This document shows positions 1 through 9,731 of a DNA stretch of 64,000 nt, in pieces. The translations under genes and the position numbers were made by a program. The first letter of the stretch is position 1; every line of letters starts with the position of its first letter. Location of the stretch: NCBI RefSeq assembly GCF_000711735.1, contig NZ_JONL01000003.1:124001-188000 (forward strand). Reading direction: 5' to 3'. The notes beneath the pieces are model-generated. The model did no database searches and had not been told where the DNA came from. It saw only the letters and a program-made list of their open reading frames with translations. The DNA is from Maridesulfovibrio frigidus DSM 17176 (GTDB lineage Bacteria > Desulfobacterota > Desulfovibrionia > Desulfovibrionales > Desulfovibrionaceae).

Positions 1-29
1 TTGCTGATTTTGCAAGGTAGGCAAGAATA

Positions 30-3000
30 TTGCAGAAATACCAGATTGTGATGATCAGCAATTTAACCGGTTTATTCCGGACTCTTTTGATGGCGGCCTT
101 CATTTGGCTCGTCTGCCCTTATCCTGGTTTGGCTATGGAGTATTTTGTAGACACCAAGTCAGACATGGACTCCCTTCGTTTTGTCTTTGACCAAAAGAAT
201 CTTTCCGGCACAGTTCGTAGAAGCGGACGTGAAGAACTCACAATTACATTTCCTACCGGGGCATTAAGAGCGGAAAAACTTCCTACTCCTATGTCGTTAT
301 CCGGTCTGCGCATTATCAATTCTATCAAAATGGGGCCTAGCTCCCTTGTTATCGGGACTAGAACGACTGGATTCGGTTTCATTCGCATACCGGGTGGAAA
401 CGGGGAGATGGTTTTACAATTTTTCCGTGACCCTATCGGCTCAAAATGGCGTACGCCAACTGAAAAAGCAGCGCGGGTTGCTGCAGCTTCTCCTCCACCT
501 GCCGTGATTGAGCAGGACGTCCAACCTCCCATCATTGATGAAATTGATATAGATCCTGAGTCTGAGGGTGAAAGTCTTTATGAAGATGATGAAGTTGCGC
601 CTGTTCAAAATGAAGAAGTTGAATCTGTACAAGACGAAACTGTCTTGCCAGACCCAGTTGTTACGGAACGACCTGTTTCTTCTGTTCCATATACCTACCG
701 TTCGCCCATTTCTAAAGTAGGCCCTGCTGAAGCAGTGGCTGTTGATACATCCCAGGCATCAGCCAGAGCTGGTGGAAGTGTTCGCTCTGAACCCGTGAAT
801 GGACCTGTAAGTGGAAGTGTCGGAGGCCAAGTTTCTCCTCCTGATGGTCAGGTGGAAGGTTCTATTACGGGTAGCGTCAGTCCTCCAGAAGTTCAGCCTC
901 CTGACGATATGGTCATAGAAGATGATGGGCCTGATGAATTTGACCCTGAAGCTGGCGGGCCAGATGATGTAGAAGAACAAGTTTTTCCTCAAGCTCAGCC
1001 AGAAGGTGCGGTTGTCAGGCGGGTTAGTCCTCCTGTCCAAGACGCAGGTAGCGTTTCCGGTCAAATTTCAAGACCGCCTTCTCAGGCTTCCGGCAGCGTT
1101 ACTCCTCCTCCGGGGCAGACTTCCGGACAGGTTACTCCTCCGCCGCAGAGTGATTTTATTCCTGCTGCCAATGATGAGTTCCCTGCTGCTGAAGGTGATG
1201 ATAATTATTACGGTGCTGCTGAAAATGGAACCGATGACGATTTTTACGGTGAAAATGATAACGCAACAGATGATGGCGAATTTGCCGATTTAGCGACCGA
1301 TGATACTGATGCTTTTCCTGTTGAAGAAGGGGGGCCTGCTGAAGGTGAGGATGGAGAGACGAAAGAACTGACCCTTGAGGAGAAATTAAAAGTAGCAAGA
1401 GGGATCATGCTCGTTGCAGAGAGTGCTCTTGAAGAGGGACAAATTCAAGTTGCGCTTGAAGCGTATGAAGAAGTTCTTGTGATGCCTTACCTGACAAAAG
1501 ATTTGAGAATCAAGGCCCTTTACGGAAAAGCTGAAGCACTCACTGAGCTTCATAAAGATGATCTGCAAAATAATTTCGGCGATGTTTCTAGCTCATGGAT
1601 GGAAGCCATGAACTCCGATACGAATTCGCCGAACGTTCCGATGGCTTTGCTTAATCTTGGTCTGATTAACTTGAAGGCGGGAAATATGCCGGAAGCCAAG
1701 GCGTATTTTAACCTGTTAAAGTCTCAGTATCCGAACGATCTTAATATTCCCTACATTAGCTTTTATTGGGGTGAATATTACTTAGGCATTCAGGAATATG
1801 AAAAAGCCGCAGATCAATTTCAAAATCTTGTACAGACTTATCCTGATAGCAAGGTTGTACGCGAAGCTGCCCTTGGACTTGCTAAATCACTTGATGCTTT
1901 AGGCTACAACGAACAGTCTTTTCAGATTATTGACTATATAGATAAACGCTGGCCTAGATACTATATTGAAGATCTTGAGTTTTTGCTGATGGCAGCGAAT
2001 ACGCAGAACCGGCTTGGTAAAGTCGATGATGCTAAAGAAAACTATTGGGCATTTTATAATCTAGCACCGGATTCGAAGGAAAATGATATCGTTTTAGCAC
2101 GCTTAGGTGATATCTATTTGAAAAATGGTGATACTAAAGCCGCAAAAGATCTCTACGAGAAGGCTGCGGAAGATTATCCAGAAGAAGAAGGCGGTCTGGT
2201 TTCTATGATGCGCCTTGCGGAAGAAGGCATTTATGATAACCCTGATATGAATCAGATGGATAAGGTCTTTGATCGCCCTTATAATTTAAGACCTCAGAAA
2301 ATTTATACGCAAATTATTGAAAAACATCCTAATAGCCCTTTGGCTCCTCTTGCCCAGCTCAAGCTTGGAATGTGGTATTATTGGAATAAAAAGTATGGCG
2401 AGTGTCTTGGTTCCGTGCAGGACTTTTTGGATAAATATCCAAGGAGCACTTTGCGCACGAAGGCGAGCGAACTCGGGCATAGAGTCTTTGATAAAGCTGT
2501 TCCGGAGCTTGTTCAGGATGAAAATTACGGCAGAGTTGTTAAATTCTGGAATTCTTACGGCAAGAAAAATAACGAAGGTGATGGAGTTAACGACGAAACC
2601 AGAATGGGTGTAGCTTTAAGTTACTGGAAAAAAGAACAGCCTAATGAAGCTCTGAAACTTATCGATCGCTATCTGACTGAGAAACAGGTTCCAAAGTATT
2701 CCGCCATGGCGCTTGATATGGCTCTTGGTATTTATGTTGAGGAACAGGCTTGGAGTAAGGTTACAGAACTGGTAGACCTAGCAAGAAACAATTGGGAGCT
2801 CGATCCGAAGCAGAGTGTGCATATTGATTTTGCCAAAGCTATGGCCTTTGAAAATCTTGGCGAAACAGAGCTTAGTACTCCCCTTTGGGCTGGGCTTGCA
2901 TCCAATTTATTGTTGCCTGAATCTTCACGGGCATATGCCATGTATTATATGGCGAAATCTGCTATGAAGAAGAAAGAGCTGAAAAAAGTTTTTATTTACG

Positions 3001-3356
3001 CTCAGGAAGCTCTTGCTATGTTGCTTCAAACTGGTGGTGATCGTGAGAAGATTAAAGATTGTATTCTTATGACAATTTTTGCTGCGGAAAGTTCCGGCAG
3101 ATATAGAGAAGCTCTTAAATGGGCTGCCGAGTATGATAAGTATATCCCGATTTCTGACCCTGAATGGGCGTCTTCCCGTTTCAGGCTGGCGCAGCTTTAT
3201 GAGAAGGCTGGAGCAATTGAAGAATGGGGAAAACTGATGGAAGAAGTTGCAAAGAAAAGTCCTGATGATCTCTATGGACGTTTGGCTACATCCGCTCTGG
3301 CGACTCGTAAAATTGAGCGTGATGCATCAAAATTTGATTCAGGATCGTCTTTTTAA
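30..3356 (+). CDS. Large exported TPR protein with low-complexity linker
   Basis: About 1,100 residues. An in-frame TAG at 18-20 closes the upstream frame, so the gene is complete. TTG at 30 follows an AGGTAGG-like ribosome site; ATG at 51 is the alternative. The N-terminus is a signal peptide (hydrophobic LLMAAFIWLV, cleavage probably after PGLA), so the protein is exported to the periplasm or envelope. Residues about 150-450 are acidic and Pro/Gly/Ser-rich with recurring GSV-type and TPPP/SPPP units, likely a disordered linker. From about residue 455 to the end the sequence is helical with many tetratricopeptide-like repeats (for example 'AKAYFNLLKSQYPND', 'AADQFQNLVQTYPDS'), resembling outer-membrane assembly or tol-pal-type TPR scaffolds. 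Its partner is unknown. The Memo-like gene follows after 47 bp. Confidence 0.85.
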   Translation: MQKYQIVMISNLTGLFRTLLMAAFIWLVCPYPGLAMEYFVDTKSDMDSLRFVFDQKNLSGTVRRSGREELTITFPTGALRAEKLPTPMSLSGLRIINSIKMGPSSLVIGTRTTGFGFIRIPGGNGEMVLQFFRDPIGSKWRTPTEKAARVAAASPPPAVIEQDVQPPIIDEIDIDPESEGESLYEDDEVAPVQNEEVESVQDETVLPDPVVTERPVSSVPYTYRSPISKVGPAEAVAVDTSQASARAGGSVRSEPVNGPVSGSVGGQVSPPDGQVEGSITGSVSPPEVQPPDDMVIEDDGPDEFDPEAGGPDDVEEQVFPQAQPEGAVVRRVSPPVQDAGSVSGQISRPPSQASGSVTPPPGQTSGQVTPPPQSDFIPAANDEFPAAEGDDNYYGAAENGTDDDFYGENDNATDDGEFADLATDDTDAFPVEEGGPAEGEDGETKELTLEEKLKVARGIMLVAESALEEGQIQVALEAYEEVLVMPYLTKDLRIKALYGKAEALTELHKDDLQNNFGDVSSSWMEAMNSDTNSPNVPMALLNLGLINLKAGNMPEAKAYFNLLKSQYPNDLNIPYISFYWGEYYLGIQEYEKAADQFQNLVQTYPDSKVVREAALGLAKSLDALGYNEQSFQIIDYIDKRWPRYYIEDLEFLLMAANTQNRLGKVDDAKENYWAFYNLAPDSKENDIVLARLGDIYLKNGDTKAAKDLYEKAAEDYPEEEGGLVSMMRLAEEGIYDNPDMNQMDKVFDRPYNLRPQKIYTQIIEKHPNSPLAPLAQLKLGMWYYWNKKYGECLGSVQDFLDKYPRSTLRTKASELGHRVFDKAVPELVQDENYGRVVKFWNSYGKKNNEGDGVNDETRMGVALSYWKKEQPNEALKLIDRYLTEKQVPKYSAMALDMALGIYVEEQAWSKVTELVDLARNNWELDPKQSVHIDFAKAMAFENLGETELSTPLWAGLASNLLLPESSRAYAMYYMAKSAMKKKELKKVFIYAQEALAMLLQTGGDREKIKDCILMTIFAAESSGRYREALKWAAEYDKYIPISDPEWASSRFRLAQLYEKAGAIEEWGKLMEEVAKKSPDDLYGRLATSALATRKIERDASKFDSGSSF

Positions 3357-3403
3357 TAACCCTAGTTTATTACGGTCATAAAATCTTATAAAGGCAGGTG
3401 GAT

Positions 3404-4216
3404 ATGGACAGGAAGCCCGTTGTTGCCGGACGTTTTTATACTGATGATCCTCAGGAACTTAAAATAGAAATCGAAAAATATGTTGGCGAACGCACTAAAT
3501 GTGCAAAGCCTCCGTATGATCGATTGGTTATGCTCCCTCATGCTGGTTACATGTTTTCCGGCGGTACATGCGGTAAAACTTTATCCGAAGCATCGCTTGC
3601 TCCTACCGTAATATTGCTCGGTCCTAATCATAGCGGACTCGGAGCTCCTTTATCTGTTTGGGGTCAGGGGTGCTGGGAATTCCCAGGCGGCAAGCTTGAA
3701 GTAGCTGACGTTCTTGCGAAAGAGATAATTGAATGCGGCGCTGGGTTTGTTTCAAATGAAGCTGCTCATAGCCGGGAACATTCTCTCGAAGTCCTTATCC
3801 CGTTTTTAAAGTATGTAAATCCGAAAACCCGTATTGTTCCAATCTGTGTGTCAGAACGTGCCCCGGGGGTATTGAAAAAAGCTGGTGATGCTCTTGCCGA
3901 GATTATTGCTGAAAGCGATGATGAAATCACCATCGTAGTCAGTTCGGATATGAGCCACTTTATTACCGCTGATCAAGCCAAAAAACTTGATTCTATCGCG
4001 CTGGAAGCTGTGATTCGCATGGACCCTGAAGGGCTTTACTCTGCTGTGTCTAGCAATGATATAAGCATGTGCGGAGTTCTTCCTATGACTATGGGTATGC
4101 ATGCCGTTCAAAAGGCGGGTGCCAGTGGCGGACGATTAGTCGAGTACACTAATTCCGGCAAGGTTACTGGCGATTTTGAAAGCGTAGTAGCCTATGCGGG
4201 AATCATTATTTCTTAA
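3404..4216 (+). CDS. Memo-like protein (AmmeMemoRadiSam system protein B family)
   Basis: Start ATG 3404 is preferred over GTG 3398 because AAGGCAGG sits at proper distance. The protein has the Memo/class III extradiol-dioxygenase-like fold signature: AGRFYTDDP near the N-terminus, PHAGYMFSG, LGPNHSG, an EHSLEVLIPFL stretch and SSDMSHF. The histidines in these motifs form the metal site in known Memo structures. In bacteria this family often occurs with an AMMECR1 domain protein and a radical SAM protein, but neither is adjacent here. The biochemical function in bacteria is not established. It lies between the exported TPR gene and a hydantoinase-family gene and is followed by its own terminator. 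Confidence 0.88.
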   Translation: MDRKPVVAGRFYTDDPQELKIEIEKYVGERTKCAKPPYDRLVMLPHAGYMFSGGTCGKTLSEASLAPTVILLGPNHSGLGAPLSVWGQGCWEFPGGKLEVADVLAKEIIECGAGFVSNEAAHSREHSLEVLIPFLKYVNPKTRIVPICVSERAPGVLKKAGDALAEIIAESDDEITIVVSSDMSHFITADQAKKLDSIALEAVIRMDPEGLYSAVSSNDISMCGVLPMTMGMHAVQKAGASGGRLVEYTNSGKVTGDFESVVAYAGIIIS

Positions 4217-4244
4217 AAAGTGTTGAACTGTTAAAATATATTTA

Positions 4245-4276
4245 GCGACTGTTACTGATGTAGCAGTCGCTTTTTT
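4245..4276 (+). terminator. Intrinsic terminator after the Memo-like gene
   Basis: Inverted repeat GCGACTG (4245-4251) and CAGTCGC (4264-4270) with a 12-nt loop, followed by TTTTTT. It separates the Memo-like gene from the downstream hydantoinase/biotin region. Confidence 0.8.
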
Positions 4277-4401
4277 CGTATAAGAATCCATTATAGAGGT
4301 TGCCATTCGCCAAAAGCGGCATTATCAGTACTGAGCATCGATTGAAGGTCTGTTTTCGGACTTGCCTTGATTAGACACAATAATGAGTGAAGGATATATA
4401 T

Positions 4402-6057
4402 ATGAATTTTGAAAATGGCTATGCAATTGGAATTGATACAGGTGGAACTTACACTGATACCGTCATTGTTAAATGTGCGGATTCGAGCGTTGTTGCTACT
4501 GCTAAATCTCCTACGACTCACCATAATTTGAGTCTTGGACTTGCCGCCTCTCTTGATAAGGCTCTGGCAGAAAGCGGAATTGAACCTGGTGAGGTAAATC
4601 TCGTTTCTGTTTCGACTACTCTTGCTACAAACGCCGTTGTGGAAAATAAGGGCGCTAAGGTTGGACTTTTTATAATCGGGTCCGGCAAAGTTGTCAGGCT
4701 TCCAGTTGTTACCGTCCGTTATATTACTGGCGGACATAAAGTAACAGGCGATGAATATGATCCGCTCGATATTGAGTCTTTGGTAGATGGCATCACTGAT
4801 ATGAAAGGGCATGTAGACAGTTACGCTGTCTGTTCAGCCATGAGCATTAAAAATCCAGCTCACGAAGCCATCGCAGAAAAAGCTATATCCATGACTGATC
4901 CAAAACCTGTTTTTTGTTCACACCGGATAAGCACTAAAGCAGGACAGAAAGAAAGGGCAGCTACAACCGTATTAAACGCGCGTCTTATGCCTGTGATGAA
5001 AGAATTTCTAGAGGGAGTCGGCAAGGCTCTTGATGAACGCAATCTTGGTAAATTAGTGGTGGTCATTCGCGGTAATGCAACTTCTATGAGCATGGAAAAA
5101 GCCGTAGAGCGCGCAGCTGACACTTTTGCAAGTGGACCTGCTTCTACAGCTTATTATGGCTGTGTATATTCTCCTGCAAAAGATGCTCTGATTGTTGATG
5201 TGGGCGGAACCACCACTGATGTTACTTTAATCAGAAATTCAAAGCCGACCATTCAGGATAGCGGTAGCATCATCGGTGACTGGGAAACCCATGTTGAGGC
5301 CGTTGAGATGTTTACTGTCGGCGTGGGCGGGGATAGTTTTTCGCGTATTACTCGTTCTGGTAATCTTGAAGTTGGCCCGGGCAGAGTTGTTCCTTTATGT
5401 ATGGCGGGAGATATTCCGCTTCCTGATAAATGGCTCGGGAAAGGAAATGATGCGCGTTTGATAAAGATTGGCCCCGCTGTTGTGGAAAATCCTGATGACC
5501 AAATTTTAGTTTATCTTGCCGAAAATGGCCCATCTACCTTCGGGCAGATCATGAAAGGGTTGGACATGGTCGAAATGACCCTCGGTACAAAGCTGGAAAA
5601 GCTTGTACGTGTTCAGGCTGTTGACGAAGTCGGCTTTACTCCGACTGACGCACTTCATGTTCTAAATAAAATCGATATCGGCAACCGTGAAATGTCTGTT
5701 TCGGGTGCTGCTGCTTTGGGTACGGAATTTGATCTTAACGGCGATGAATTTGCTGAAAAAGTTCTGGATGTGACCCGACTAAAAATCGAGAATGCAATGC
5801 TTGAGCATATTGTCCGTAAAGAAATTGGTGGCAATATGGCTGGAATCGTTGCGGGGCGCTCAGCTAGTCCGCTAGTGAGATTTGATGTTTCTTTGAACTT
5901 ACCAATTGTTGGAATTGGAGCTGCTGCTGATTGTCTTTTGTCTGAAGTAGCTGAGAAATTACACACTGAAGCTGTTTATCCTGAACACCATGAGGTCGGA
6001 AACGCTCTTGGCGCGGTTAGAATGGCTCTTGATAATATGAACAAAGGGAGCGAATAA
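4402..6057 (+). CDS. Hydantoinase/oxoprolinase family protein (HyuA-type)
   Basis: ATG 4402 is chosen because AAGGA lies 7 nt upstream; the GTG at 4387 is in frame but lacks a site. The roughly 551-residue protein begins with the HyuA/oxoprolinase N-terminal domain (GIDTGGTYTDTVI, then STTLATNAV) and continues with the ASKHA-type hydantoinase A core (DVGGTTTDVTLI, VGVGGDSF). Family members are ATP-dependent and hydrolyse cyclic amides such as hydantoins or 5-oxoproline, or carboxylate ketones, usually with a B subunit. No hyuB-like gene is next to it, so the substrate cannot be assigned. The stop overlaps the start of the next small gene (TAATG), so the two are translationally coupled. Confidence 0.85.
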   Translation: MNFENGYAIGIDTGGTYTDTVIVKCADSSVVATAKSPTTHHNLSLGLAASLDKALAESGIEPGEVNLVSVSTTLATNAVVENKGAKVGLFIIGSGKVVRLPVVTVRYITGGHKVTGDEYDPLDIESLVDGITDMKGHVDSYAVCSAMSIKNPAHEAIAEKAISMTDPKPVFCSHRISTKAGQKERAATTVLNARLMPVMKEFLEGVGKALDERNLGKLVVVIRGNATSMSMEKAVERAADTFASGPASTAYYGCVYSPAKDALIVDVGGTTTDVTLIRNSKPTIQDSGSIIGDWETHVEAVEMFTVGVGGDSFSRITRSGNLEVGPGRVVPLCMAGDIPLPDKWLGKGNDARLIKIGPAVVENPDDQILVYLAENGPSTFGQIMKGLDMVEMTLGTKLEKLVRVQAVDEVGFTPTDALHVLNKIDIGNREMSVSGAAALGTEFDLNGDEFAEKVLDVTRLKIENAMLEHIVRKEIGGNMAGIVAGRSASPLVRFDVSLNLPIVGIGAAADCLLSEVAEKLHTEAVYPEHHEVGNALGAVRMALDNMNKGSE

Positions 6058-6422
6058 TGCGTGATGGTAGAAAGCCTTCGGCTTATGAATATTGCCTTGA
6101 AGGGGCCAGCGAAAATATTGAGACAGAAGTCGTTCACGGCTGGATTTTTAAAAATGGCAAATGGGTAGCACACGCATGGTGTGAATTTGCGGATAAGGTC
6201 ATTGATTTGACCGAATCGACTCATTCTATGTCTAAATTTGATTACTATCAAAAATTTATGGTGAGCGATCAGCGTTGTAAAAGATATTCACGCATAGAAT
6301 TTTTCACCCTTGTTGGTGATGAAAAGCACTACGGACCATATGATAAAGATTTGTTTTATGCTGAAACATCAGACGAAGATCCTATTGATGTGGTCGAGTC
6401 TGGCAGAAACAAAGAAGCCTAG
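6057..6422 (+). CDS. Small conserved-looking protein coupled to the hydantoinase gene
   Basis: A 121-residue soluble protein with no signal peptide whose ATG overlaps the hydantoinase stop by one base. I do not recognise a named family. The segment around residues 25-52 (VVHGWIFKNGKWVAHAWCEF, then DKVIDLT) resembles the His/Asp-containing 'HAW-x-E ... D-T' stretch of transglutaminase-like folds, but no nucleophilic Cys of that fold precedes it, so this is only a similarity. The gene lies 8 bp before bioD and may be cotranscribed with the biotin genes. Confidence 0.7.
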   Translation: MRDGRKPSAYEYCLEGASENIETEVVHGWIFKNGKWVAHAWCEFADKVIDLTESTHSMSKFDYYQKFMVSDQRCKRYSRIEFFTLVGDEKHYGPYDKDLFYAETSDEDPIDVVESGRNKEA

Positions 6423-6430
6423 ACTGCAGT

Positions 6431-7144
6431 ATGAATATTCCCGGTATTTTTATAACAGGAACAGGTACAGACATCGGTAAAACCGTTGTCACAGCAGGCC
6501 TAGCGAGGCTTTTTAATAAAGCTGGCGTGAAGGTTTTACCTGTAAAACCAGCCCAATCCGGCGGAGTTCGCCAGCCAAATGGTAAGCTGGGTTCGCCTGA
6601 TGGGGATGTTTATAAAAGTGCCGGAGCTGAATGGAATGTAGAAATTCAGTGTCCGTATATATTTGAACCTGCCTGTTCTCCTCATTTGGCTGCAAAGCTA
6701 GCTGGCGTTGAACTTGATGTCAGCTCTATTGCTGGAAAAGTGAGGTCTCTTGAAGGGAGTGGAACGCTGCTTGTTGAAGGGGCTGGAGGGGTTTTAGTTC
6801 CTCTGAACGGGAAAAGCACTATGCTGGACCTGATGAAAGAACTTTCGTACCCTGTTGTCCTTGTTGCCGGAAATAAGCTGGGCACAATCAATGATTCTTT
6901 ACTTTCTCTGATGGCCTTAAAACAGGCCGGAGTAAAAGTGTGCGGCGTGATTATGACTGCTTGCGAAGGTCCTGCGCCTTCCGAATTCGGTATGGCTGAA
7001 GATAATATACGCTCCATAGAAAATTTTTCCGGAGTTAAAGTCTTGTCCTCCATTCCATATATTTCGGACTGGAATGTTGATGAACTTCGTTGCTGGGAAG
7101 AAGTAGACCGCGCCCTTTCTGGTATTAATATTAGCTCATTTTAA
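6431..7144 (+). CDS. bioD: Dethiobiotin synthetase BioD
   Basis: 237 residues, usual length. It catalyses ATP- and CO2-dependent ureido ring closure of 7,8-diaminopelargonic acid to dethiobiotin. The P-loop GTGTDIGKT is near residue 10, followed by PVKPAQSG, the acidic VEGAGGVLVPL motif near residue 115, and VAGNKLGTINDSLLSL. It lies 61 bp upstream of bioA, and the order bioD-bioA-bioB forms a compact cytoplasmic biotin operon without bioF or bioC/bioH in the window. Confidence 0.95.
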   Translation: MNIPGIFITGTGTDIGKTVVTAGLARLFNKAGVKVLPVKPAQSGGVRQPNGKLGSPDGDVYKSAGAEWNVEIQCPYIFEPACSPHLAAKLAGVELDVSSIAGKVRSLEGSGTLLVEGAGGVLVPLNGKSTMLDLMKELSYPVVLVAGNKLGTINDSLLSLMALKQAGVKVCGVIMTACEGPAPSEFGMAEDNIRSIENFSGVKVLSSIPYISDWNVDELRCWEEVDRALSGINISSF

Positions 7145-7205
7145 GATTTATCCCGCATTTCACTGTTTCATTTAATAACCGCACAAGCCTGATTACAGAG
7201 CACAA

Positions 7206-8489
7206 ATGAGTAATAACGAACCTATGATTAGCTTTGATCGAGATCACATTTGGCATCCATATACTTCGGCTGTTAATCCGCTAACAGTTTATCCCGTTGC
7301 CGGAACTGACGGGGTACGCATTATCCTTGAAGACGGTACAGAGCTTATTGACGGCATGGCTTCATGGTGGTGCGCCATTCACGGGTATAATAATCCTGTG
7401 CTCAGCAAAGCTCTTTGCGATCAAGCGCAGAAGATGCCTCATGTAATGTTCGGCGGTCTAACTCACGAGCCGGCTGTTACTCTAGCCCGTAAATTAATAG
7501 ATCTTTCGCCTGCACCTTTGCAGCATGTGTTTTTTGCAGACTCTGGGTCGGTATCGGTTGAAGTTGCGCTTAAAATGGCGATTCAATACTTTCAGGGAAC
7601 GGGCCGTACTGAAAAGAATAGGATAATGACCATTCGTAACGGCTATCATGGCGATACGCTCGGATGTATGTCTGTGTGTGATCCAGTAAACGGGATGCAT
7701 TCCTTATTTTCCTCAGTTTTACCTAAACATATTTTTGCTGAAGCTCCTTCCTGTCGTTACGATGAAGGGTGTACTGATGAAGATTTTGCGGACTTTAAAA
7801 GCAAAATTGAATCTCACGCGCATGAGCTTGCGGCTGTTATTCTTGAGCCTGTGGTACAGGGTGCTGGCGGTATGCGTTTTTATTCTCCCGAGTACCTTAA
7901 AAGGGTACGCGAAGCGTGTGATGAGCATGACGTTTTACTTATTTGCGATGAGATAGCGACTGGATTTTGCCGTGCCGGGGCTGTGTTTGGCAGTGATCTC
8001 GCCGGAATCAGTCCCGATATTATGTGCGTAGGCAAAGCCATAACAGGCGGCTATATGACCCTTGCCGCAACTCTTGCCACTGAGAAAGTCGCTCAAGGGA
8101 TTTCATCTGATGGTGGGGTTTTCATGCACGGGCCAACTTTCATGGCTAATCCGCTTGCCTGCGCTGTTGCGAATGCATCCTTAGATCTACTTGTTGAAAG
8201 TAATTGGGAAGAGCGCATTCCGCAGATCACAACAATGCTTGAAGACGGGTTTTCGCCTTGCGCGAATCTCCCGACTGTAGCTGAGGTTCGATGTCTTGGT
8301 ACTATAGGTGTTGTTGAGATGAAACAGCCTGTAGATTTGGACGCGATTCAGGCTGAATTTGTGAAGCGGGGCGTTTGGGTGCGGCCTTTCGGGAAGCTTA
8401 TTTATGTGATGCCTCCTTATGTTATTTCCAACCTTGAGCTTGAAGCTCTCACTTCCGCTATTTGCGAAGTGGTAAGTTTACAGGGGTAA
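7206..8489 (+). CDS. bioA: Adenosylmethionine-8-amino-7-oxononanoate aminotransferase BioA
   Basis: 427 residues, class III PLP aminotransferase. It transfers the amino group of S-adenosylmethionine to 8-amino-7-oxononanoate to give 7,8-diaminopelargonate. Typical BioA signatures are HIWHPYT near the start, DGMASWWCAIHGYN, FADSGSVSVEVALK, the PLP-associated CDEIATGF, and the Schiff-base lysine in CVGKAITGGYM. ATG 7206 gives the standard N-terminus. bioB follows after 9 bp, so the two are cotranscribed. Confidence 0.95.
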   Translation: MSNNEPMISFDRDHIWHPYTSAVNPLTVYPVAGTDGVRIILEDGTELIDGMASWWCAIHGYNNPVLSKALCDQAQKMPHVMFGGLTHEPAVTLARKLIDLSPAPLQHVFFADSGSVSVEVALKMAIQYFQGTGRTEKNRIMTIRNGYHGDTLGCMSVCDPVNGMHSLFSSVLPKHIFAEAPSCRYDEGCTDEDFADFKSKIESHAHELAAVILEPVVQGAGGMRFYSPEYLKRVREACDEHDVLLICDEIATGFCRAGAVFGSDLAGISPDIMCVGKAITGGYMTLAATLATEKVAQGISSDGGVFMHGPTFMANPLACAVANASLDLLVESNWEERIPQITTMLEDGFSPCANLPTVAEVRCLGTIGVVEMKQPVDLDAIQAEFVKRGVWVRPFGKLIYVMPPYVISNLELEALTSAICEVVSLQG

Positions 8490-8498
8490 GGTAATTCG

Positions 8499-9515
8499 AT
8501 GGACAGACAAGAAAAGCAAGCTATGTGGGATGCAATTAACGCTGGAAAGCCCATAGATAGGCACGTAGCTTTAGCTATTTTAAGAGCTTCGCACGGTGAA
8601 CTTGCTGAAATTTTACACGCTGCTCACAAAGTGACATCGCTTCGTTTTGGCAAGGAAGTTTCGCTCTGCTCAATTGCCAATGTGCGTAGCGGAAATTGTT
8701 CTGAAGATTGTTCATTCTGTGCTCAGTCAAGTCACTTTAAGGGTGTTCCAGCTCCTACGTACCCGCTTATGTCCACTGAGCAGATTAAAGAATGTGCCGA
8801 GAAAGGTGGCAAGGCTCCTCTAGAATATTTCAGCTACGTTACCAGCGGAAGAGCGTTAGAAGGTAAGTCACTTAGCCGCGTTTGTGAGGCTGTTTCCGAA
8901 ATGGAAGCGGATAAGCAAGAGATTAGTTCAGGTGGATTAAATTCTGCGGATGGAAACTTTAAGCATTGCGCTTCACTCGGGTGTTTGAGTTTTGAAAGCT
9001 TAAAAAAACTTAAAGAGTCTGGTGTATCTCGTTACCATCATAACCTTGAGGCAGCTGAGAGTTTTTTTCCTGCCGTATGCACTACTCATAGCTATTCAGA
9101 AAGAATTGAGACAGTGCGTAATGCTAAAAAGGCGGGACTTGAAGTTTGTTGCGGCGGCTTGCTGGGTCTTGGTGAAAGCCTTGAGCAGCGGGTAGAGCTT
9201 GCAGTCGCTATTGCAACCGAGCAGGTTGATTCCATACCTCTCAATTTTCTAGTGCCAATCCCTGGAACTCCGATGGAAAATAACACTCCACTGGAACCGC
9301 TTGAGATCTTACTCTCTATTGCAATGTTCCGCCTCGTAAATCCGCACTCTGAAGTCAGAATGGCAGCGGGGCGTGGATCTCTTCGTTCATTGCAATCATT
9401 TATTTTTCACGCTGGATGCAATGGACTAATGGTAGGAGATTTTCTAACTGTGTCGGGGCAAGGGCTTGAAAATGACCTTACCATGCTCCGTGATTTAGGA
9501 CTTACAGTTAAGTAA
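8499..9515 (+). CDS. bioB: Biotin synthase BioB (radical SAM)
   Basis: 338 residues. It inserts sulfur into dethiobiotin. The radical SAM cluster motif C-x3-C-x2-C is in GNCSEDCSFCAQSSH near residue 67; later conserved parts include RYHHNLEA, CCGGLLGLGES and FLVPIPGTP. The auxiliary [2Fe-2S] ligand region includes RMAAGRGSL. It is the last gene of the bioDAB unit, and a strong bidirectional terminator follows about 105 bp downstream. A BirA operator was not recognised upstream of the operon. Confidence 0.95.
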   Translation: MDRQEKQAMWDAINAGKPIDRHVALAILRASHGELAEILHAAHKVTSLRFGKEVSLCSIANVRSGNCSEDCSFCAQSSHFKGVPAPTYPLMSTEQIKECAEKGGKAPLEYFSYVTSGRALEGKSLSRVCEAVSEMEADKQEISSGGLNSADGNFKHCASLGCLSFESLKKLKESGVSRYHHNLEAAESFFPAVCTTHSYSERIETVRNAKKAGLEVCCGGLLGLGESLEQRVELAVAIATEQVDSIPLNFLVPIPGTPMENNTPLEPLEILLSIAMFRLVNPHSEVRMAAGRGSLRSLQSFIFHAGCNGLMVGDFLTVSGQGLENDLTMLRDLGLTVK

Positions 9516-9620
9516 TAGGATAAGTTTAAAATAGAGTTAGATAGTCTTAGATAATTTGCTCAGAGAATTTCAGTGAAGAATTACAAATAGCATTTTATAA
9601 AAAAATCTATCCATAAAGAA

Positions 9621-9666
9621 AAAGATCAAATCCGCGAAATATTTAATCGCAGGTTTGATCTTTTTT
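9621..9666. terminator. Bidirectional terminator between bioB and the PilZ gene
   Basis: AAAGATCAAA (9621-9630) pairs with TTTGATCTTT (9653-9662), with an additional short inner CGCG/CGC pairing; A-tract on one side and T-tract on the other. It sits between convergent genes and can end both. Confidence 0.8.
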
Positions 9667-9731
9667 AGTTTCTATAGAAAACAAGGTTTAATCTCGGCGC
9701 AAGTTGTACCGGTCTTTTCCTTTTAGTTCGA

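Noticed and set aside
1-20. Possible C-terminus (ADFAR, stop at 18-20) of a gene upstream of the window
   Set aside because: Six codons are too few to claim a gene.
4291-4812. 173-codon antisense frame over the hydantoinase gene start
   Set aside because: It is antisense to a clear conserved gene, lacks a ribosome site and shows no protein-like pattern.
7145-7205. BirA operator search in the biotin region
   Set aside because: No pair resembling TTGTAAACC and its inverse was seen here or upstream of bioD.
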